The notes below the pieces were generated by a model. That model was not told the origin of the DNA. It did no database searches and saw nothing but the letters and a program-made list of their open reading frames with translations. DNA of 64,000 bases, taken from positions 1,302,001 to 1,366,000 of the forward strand of contig NZ_CP045740.1 of assembly GCF_009650765.1 (NCBI RefSeq), written 5' to 3'. Positions 61,811 to 64,000 of the stretch are shown piece by piece. Position numbers and translations under genes: made by a program. The first letter of the stretch is position 1. Each line of letters opens with the position of its first letter. The DNA comes from Streptomyces sp. SUK 48. Its GTDB lineage: Bacteria > Actinomycetota > Actinomycetes > Streptomycetales > Streptomycetaceae.

Positions 61811-62392
61811 TCACGCCTGCGGCTGCTCGCCGACGAGGCCGATGATCCGGCGGCCGCCGTAGCCGGTGGCGAGCAGACCGAGGCCGTCGAAGAGCAGGGC
61901 GAGCGAGAAGAAGGCGCCGATGACGTACTGGCTGCTGCCGGGCCAGTGGGCGAGGACCAGGATGCCGAGCAGCAGGTCGAAGACGCCGAGCAGCAGGGTC
62001 CAGCCGAACTGGGGGCCGCGCACGACGATGCTGCCGACCAGCCGGAAGAGGCCGGCGGACAGGAACAGCAGCGCGGCGAACATGGTCAGCGCGGCGGCGG
62101 CCGCGTGCGGCAGCCGGATGACGACGACGCCGGCCGCGATGTTCAGGGCGGCCACGATCACGCCGAGCCAGAAGAAGTTGGTGCCGCGGGCCTGGATCGC
62201 GTGCAGCAGTCCGACGATCCCGCCGATCAGCAGCAGCCAGCCGAACAGCAGCATCGAGGTGAGCGTGGCGACCCCGGTGTAGACGAGCCCGACGAGTCCG
62301 GCGAGCACGAGGATCACGCCGAGCACCGCGAGCAGGCCGAACCCCTGGCGCATCGATGCCGCCCTGTCCTTGGGCTTTCGCGCCCTGGCCAT
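61811..62392 (-). CDS. HdeD-family membrane protein
   Basis: 193 residues with about six membrane helices (GFGLLAVLGVILVLAGLVGL first). HdeD-like proteins relate to acid or other stress; role here not known. ATG with GAGGAGG 6-12 nt upstream. The 190 nt between this gene's stop and the previous gene holds short direct repeats of GACTGCT-TATG (near 61735-61770), with no clear function. Confidence 0.85.
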   Translation of the reverse strand: MARARKPKDRAASMRQGFGLLAVLGVILVLAGLVGLVYTGVATLTSMLLFGWLLLIGGIVGLLHAIQARGTNFFWLGVIVAALNIAAGVVVIRLPHAAAAALTMFAALLFLSAGLFRLVGSIVVRGPQFGWTLLLGVFDLLLGILVLAHWPGSSQYVIGAFFSLALLFDGLGLLATGYGGRRIIGLVGEQPQA

Positions 62393-62516
62393 CGCCGCCT
62401 CCTCGGGAGTCCGTCGGTTCCGTTGATTCCCCTGGATCCCCTTGACAAGTATTCTCCCTTTTTCCCGCGCGGGGGCGGTGTCGTGGGCGCGGATGCGGGT
62501 GGATAGCATCCGGCGC

Positions 62517-63266
62517 ATGGAGCCCCAGCTGTCCCACCAGGTCAACGACTCCGTCGCCACGGTCGTGATCGGCAACCCGGCCAAGCGCAACGCCATGACG
62601 GCCGGCATGTGGCGGGCCCTGCCACCGCTGCTGGCGGACCTCGCGCGCGACCACGGGGTACGGGCACTGGTGCTGACCGGCGAGGGCGCGACCTTCTGCG
62701 CGGGCGCGGACATCTCCACGCTGCGCGGGTCGGCCCATCCGGCGCAGGGGCTCGCGGTGGCGGCGGAGGAGGCGCTGGCCGCGTTCCCGAAGCCGACCGT
62801 GGCCGCGGTGCGCGGGTACTGCGTGGGCGGCGGGGTGCAGCTCGCGGCGGCCTGCGATCTCCGACTGGCCGAGGAGGGCGCCCTGTTCGGGGTGACCCCG
62901 GCACGGCTCGGCATCGTCTACCCCTCCTCCTCGACCCGCCGGCTGGTGTCCCTGGTGGGCCCGGCGACCGCCAAGTACCTGTTGTTCACGGCCGAGTTGA
63001 TCGACACCGGGCGCGCGTTGCGCACCGGCCTGGTGGACGAGGTGCTGCCCGAGGGCGAACTCGGCAAGCGGGTGGCCGAGTTGACGCGGACACTGGTCTC
63101 CCGCTCGGGGCTCACCCAGGCCGCCGCCAAGGAGTTCGCGAACGGCCGCGAGGACCGGGACGCCCACTGGACGGAGCAGGCCCGCACCGCCGGGGACACC
63201 GAGGAGGGCGTGGCCGCCTTCCTGGAACGCCGCTCCCCGCGCTTCACCTGGACCCCGCCCGCGTGA
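62517..63266 (+). CDS. Enoyl-CoA hydratase/isomerase family protein
   Basis: 249 residues of the crotonase fold. LTGEGATFCAGADISTLRGS bears the oxyanion hole and VRGYCVGGGVQLAAACDLRL the CoA site. It hydrates or isomerises an acyl-CoA in fatty acid or amino acid degradation. Catalytic residues beyond the fold cannot be assigned with confidence. ATG 62517 was chosen as the N-terminal family start. Confidence 0.88.
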   Translation: MEPQLSHQVNDSVATVVIGNPAKRNAMTAGMWRALPPLLADLARDHGVRALVLTGEGATFCAGADISTLRGSAHPAQGLAVAAEEALAAFPKPTVAAVRGYCVGGGVQLAAACDLRLAEEGALFGVTPARLGIVYPSSSTRRLVSLVGPATAKYLLFTAELIDTGRALRTGLVDEVLPEGELGKRVAELTRTLVSRSGLTQAAAKEFANGREDRDAHWTEQARTAGDTEEGVAAFLERRSPRFTWTPPA

Positions 63267-63324
63267 GGCGCCCGCGTCACCTGGACCCGCCCGCGTGCGG
63301 CGCCCGCGCCGATAGCCTGCGGGC

Positions 63325-63861
63325 ATGCGGGTGGGTGACGAGCGGACGCGGCTGATCACGCTGCGCGGCAACAGCGCCTCGGGCAAGTCGTCGGTGGCGG
63401 CGGGCGTACGGGAGCGATTCGGGCGGGGGCTCGCACTGGTCGGGCAGGACAATCTGCGCCGGATCGTGCTGCGCGAGCGGGACCGGCCGGGGGCGGCGAA
63501 CATCGGGCTGATCGAGCTGACCGCCCGGTACGCCCTGGACGCCGGCTACCACGTCGTCGTGGAGGGCATCCTGGACGCCGGCCGCTACGGCGCGATGCTC
63601 GCCCGGCTGCGCGCCGACCACCGCGGGCCGACGTACGGCTACTACCTGGACGTGCCCCTCGCCGAGACCCTGGCACGCCACGCGACCAAGCCGATCGCCG
63701 ACGAGGTCGACGAGGCGATGCTGCGCGACTGGTACCGGCCGCGCGATCTGCTGCCCGGCGAGGTGGAGACCGTCATCGGGGCCGGCAGCGGACTGGCCGA
63801 GACCGTCGAGCGAATCCTCGCCGAGACCGGGCTCGCGGACCTCCCGGCGCACGATCGCTGA
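63325..63861 (+). CDS. P-loop kinase of unknown substrate
   Basis: 178 residues. Walker A is RGNSASGKSSVAAG near residue 14; GQDNLRRI and EGILDAGRYGAML follow, as in small kinases of the AAA/uridine-kinase-like group. It follows the enoyl-CoA hydratase by 58 nt on the same strand. Substrate unknown. The remaining 139 nt of the window holds no recognised feature. Confidence 0.8.
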   Translation: MRVGDERTRLITLRGNSASGKSSVAAGVRERFGRGLALVGQDNLRRIVLRERDRPGAANIGLIELTARYALDAGYHVVVEGILDAGRYGAMLARLRADHRGPTYGYYLDVPLAETLARHATKPIADEVDEAMLRDWYRPRDLLPGEVETVIGAGSGLAETVERILAETGLADLPAHDR

Positions 63862-64000
63862 GGAACGCCGGGGAGACCCGCGCCGGGCGCGTGGCGGGCG
63901 GAGGCATCCGACCGGCCACGACCGGGCGCACGCCCTGTTACTCACTTTCGGGTGAGCGCGGGGGCGCGCGGCGGCGCGAAACCGCAGGAAGAGGGCGCAT

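Overview
The window is high-GC chromosomal DNA from an actinomycete, almost certainly a Streptomyces. The supporting signs are third-position G/C bias in every real gene, frequent GTG/TTG starts, a conservon (histidine kinase, roadblock, DUF742, GTPase), a SARP regulator, and a hopanoid operon with its own dxs and ispG. From kbl/tdh through the hopanoid genes to idi, gene content and order match a conserved Streptomyces chromosomal arm region. This is recognition from memory; no search was run.

Layout. 1-1430 is a small accessory patch of unrecognised or broken genes and an IS5-type transposase tail, lying just beyond the 3' end of a tRNA-Pro gene. 1.7-7.1 kb holds a split transketolase behind a MerR-type promoter, a YjbR protein, a LysR regulator, and threonine catabolism (kbl, tdh). 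7.3-11.4 kb is a conservon with a GAF protein; its kinase frame has no stop and runs on into the DUF742 gene. 11.7-15.4 kb has two gene remnants, a metallo-beta-lactamase-fold hydrolase, and an amino-acid dehydrogenase/TetR pair with two matching operators. 15.8-17.1 kb is an M20 amidohydrolase.

17.2-34.0 kb is the most notable part: a RiPP cluster of the thiopeptide/azole class. A 57-residue precursor on the + strand has a 22-residue C-terminus made only of Ser, Thr and Cys plus a final Ala. Opposite it runs a tightly overlapping operon: SARP activator, ThiF-like leader-binding partner, YcaO, SagB-type dehydrogenase, LanB-type glutamylating dehydratase, SpaB_C-type protein, a PqqD-M50 protease fused in frame to an ABC ATPase, ABC permease, and a second YcaO. 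The likely product is a heavily azole-bearing, dehydrated peptide. Two YcaO proteins, a single SpaB_C protein and the protease-ATPase fusion set it apart from textbook thiopeptide clusters.

34.3-37.5 kb has a small membrane protein, an SGNH hydrolase, a tyrosine phosphatase, and an XRE-cupin regulator coupled to a 40-residue membrane protein with two palindromic operators. 37.6-50.5 kb is the hopanoid operon (hpnC-hpnD-hpnE-prenyl synthase-shc-hpnG-hpnH-ispG-dxs-aminotransferase), apparently led by a 21-codon leader ORF. 50.8-57.8 kb is a cell-envelope locus: TagGH-like ABC exporter, glycosyltransferase, two CDP-alcohol phosphotransferases, a glycerol-1-phosphate-dehydrogenase-like enzyme and a nucleotidyltransferase, suggesting an unusual polyol-phosphate glycopolymer or lipid. 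58.1-63.9 kb holds galE-like, a cation diffusion facilitator, idi, an anti-sigma-type ATPase, a HdeD-like membrane protein, an enoyl-CoA hydratase and a small P-loop kinase.
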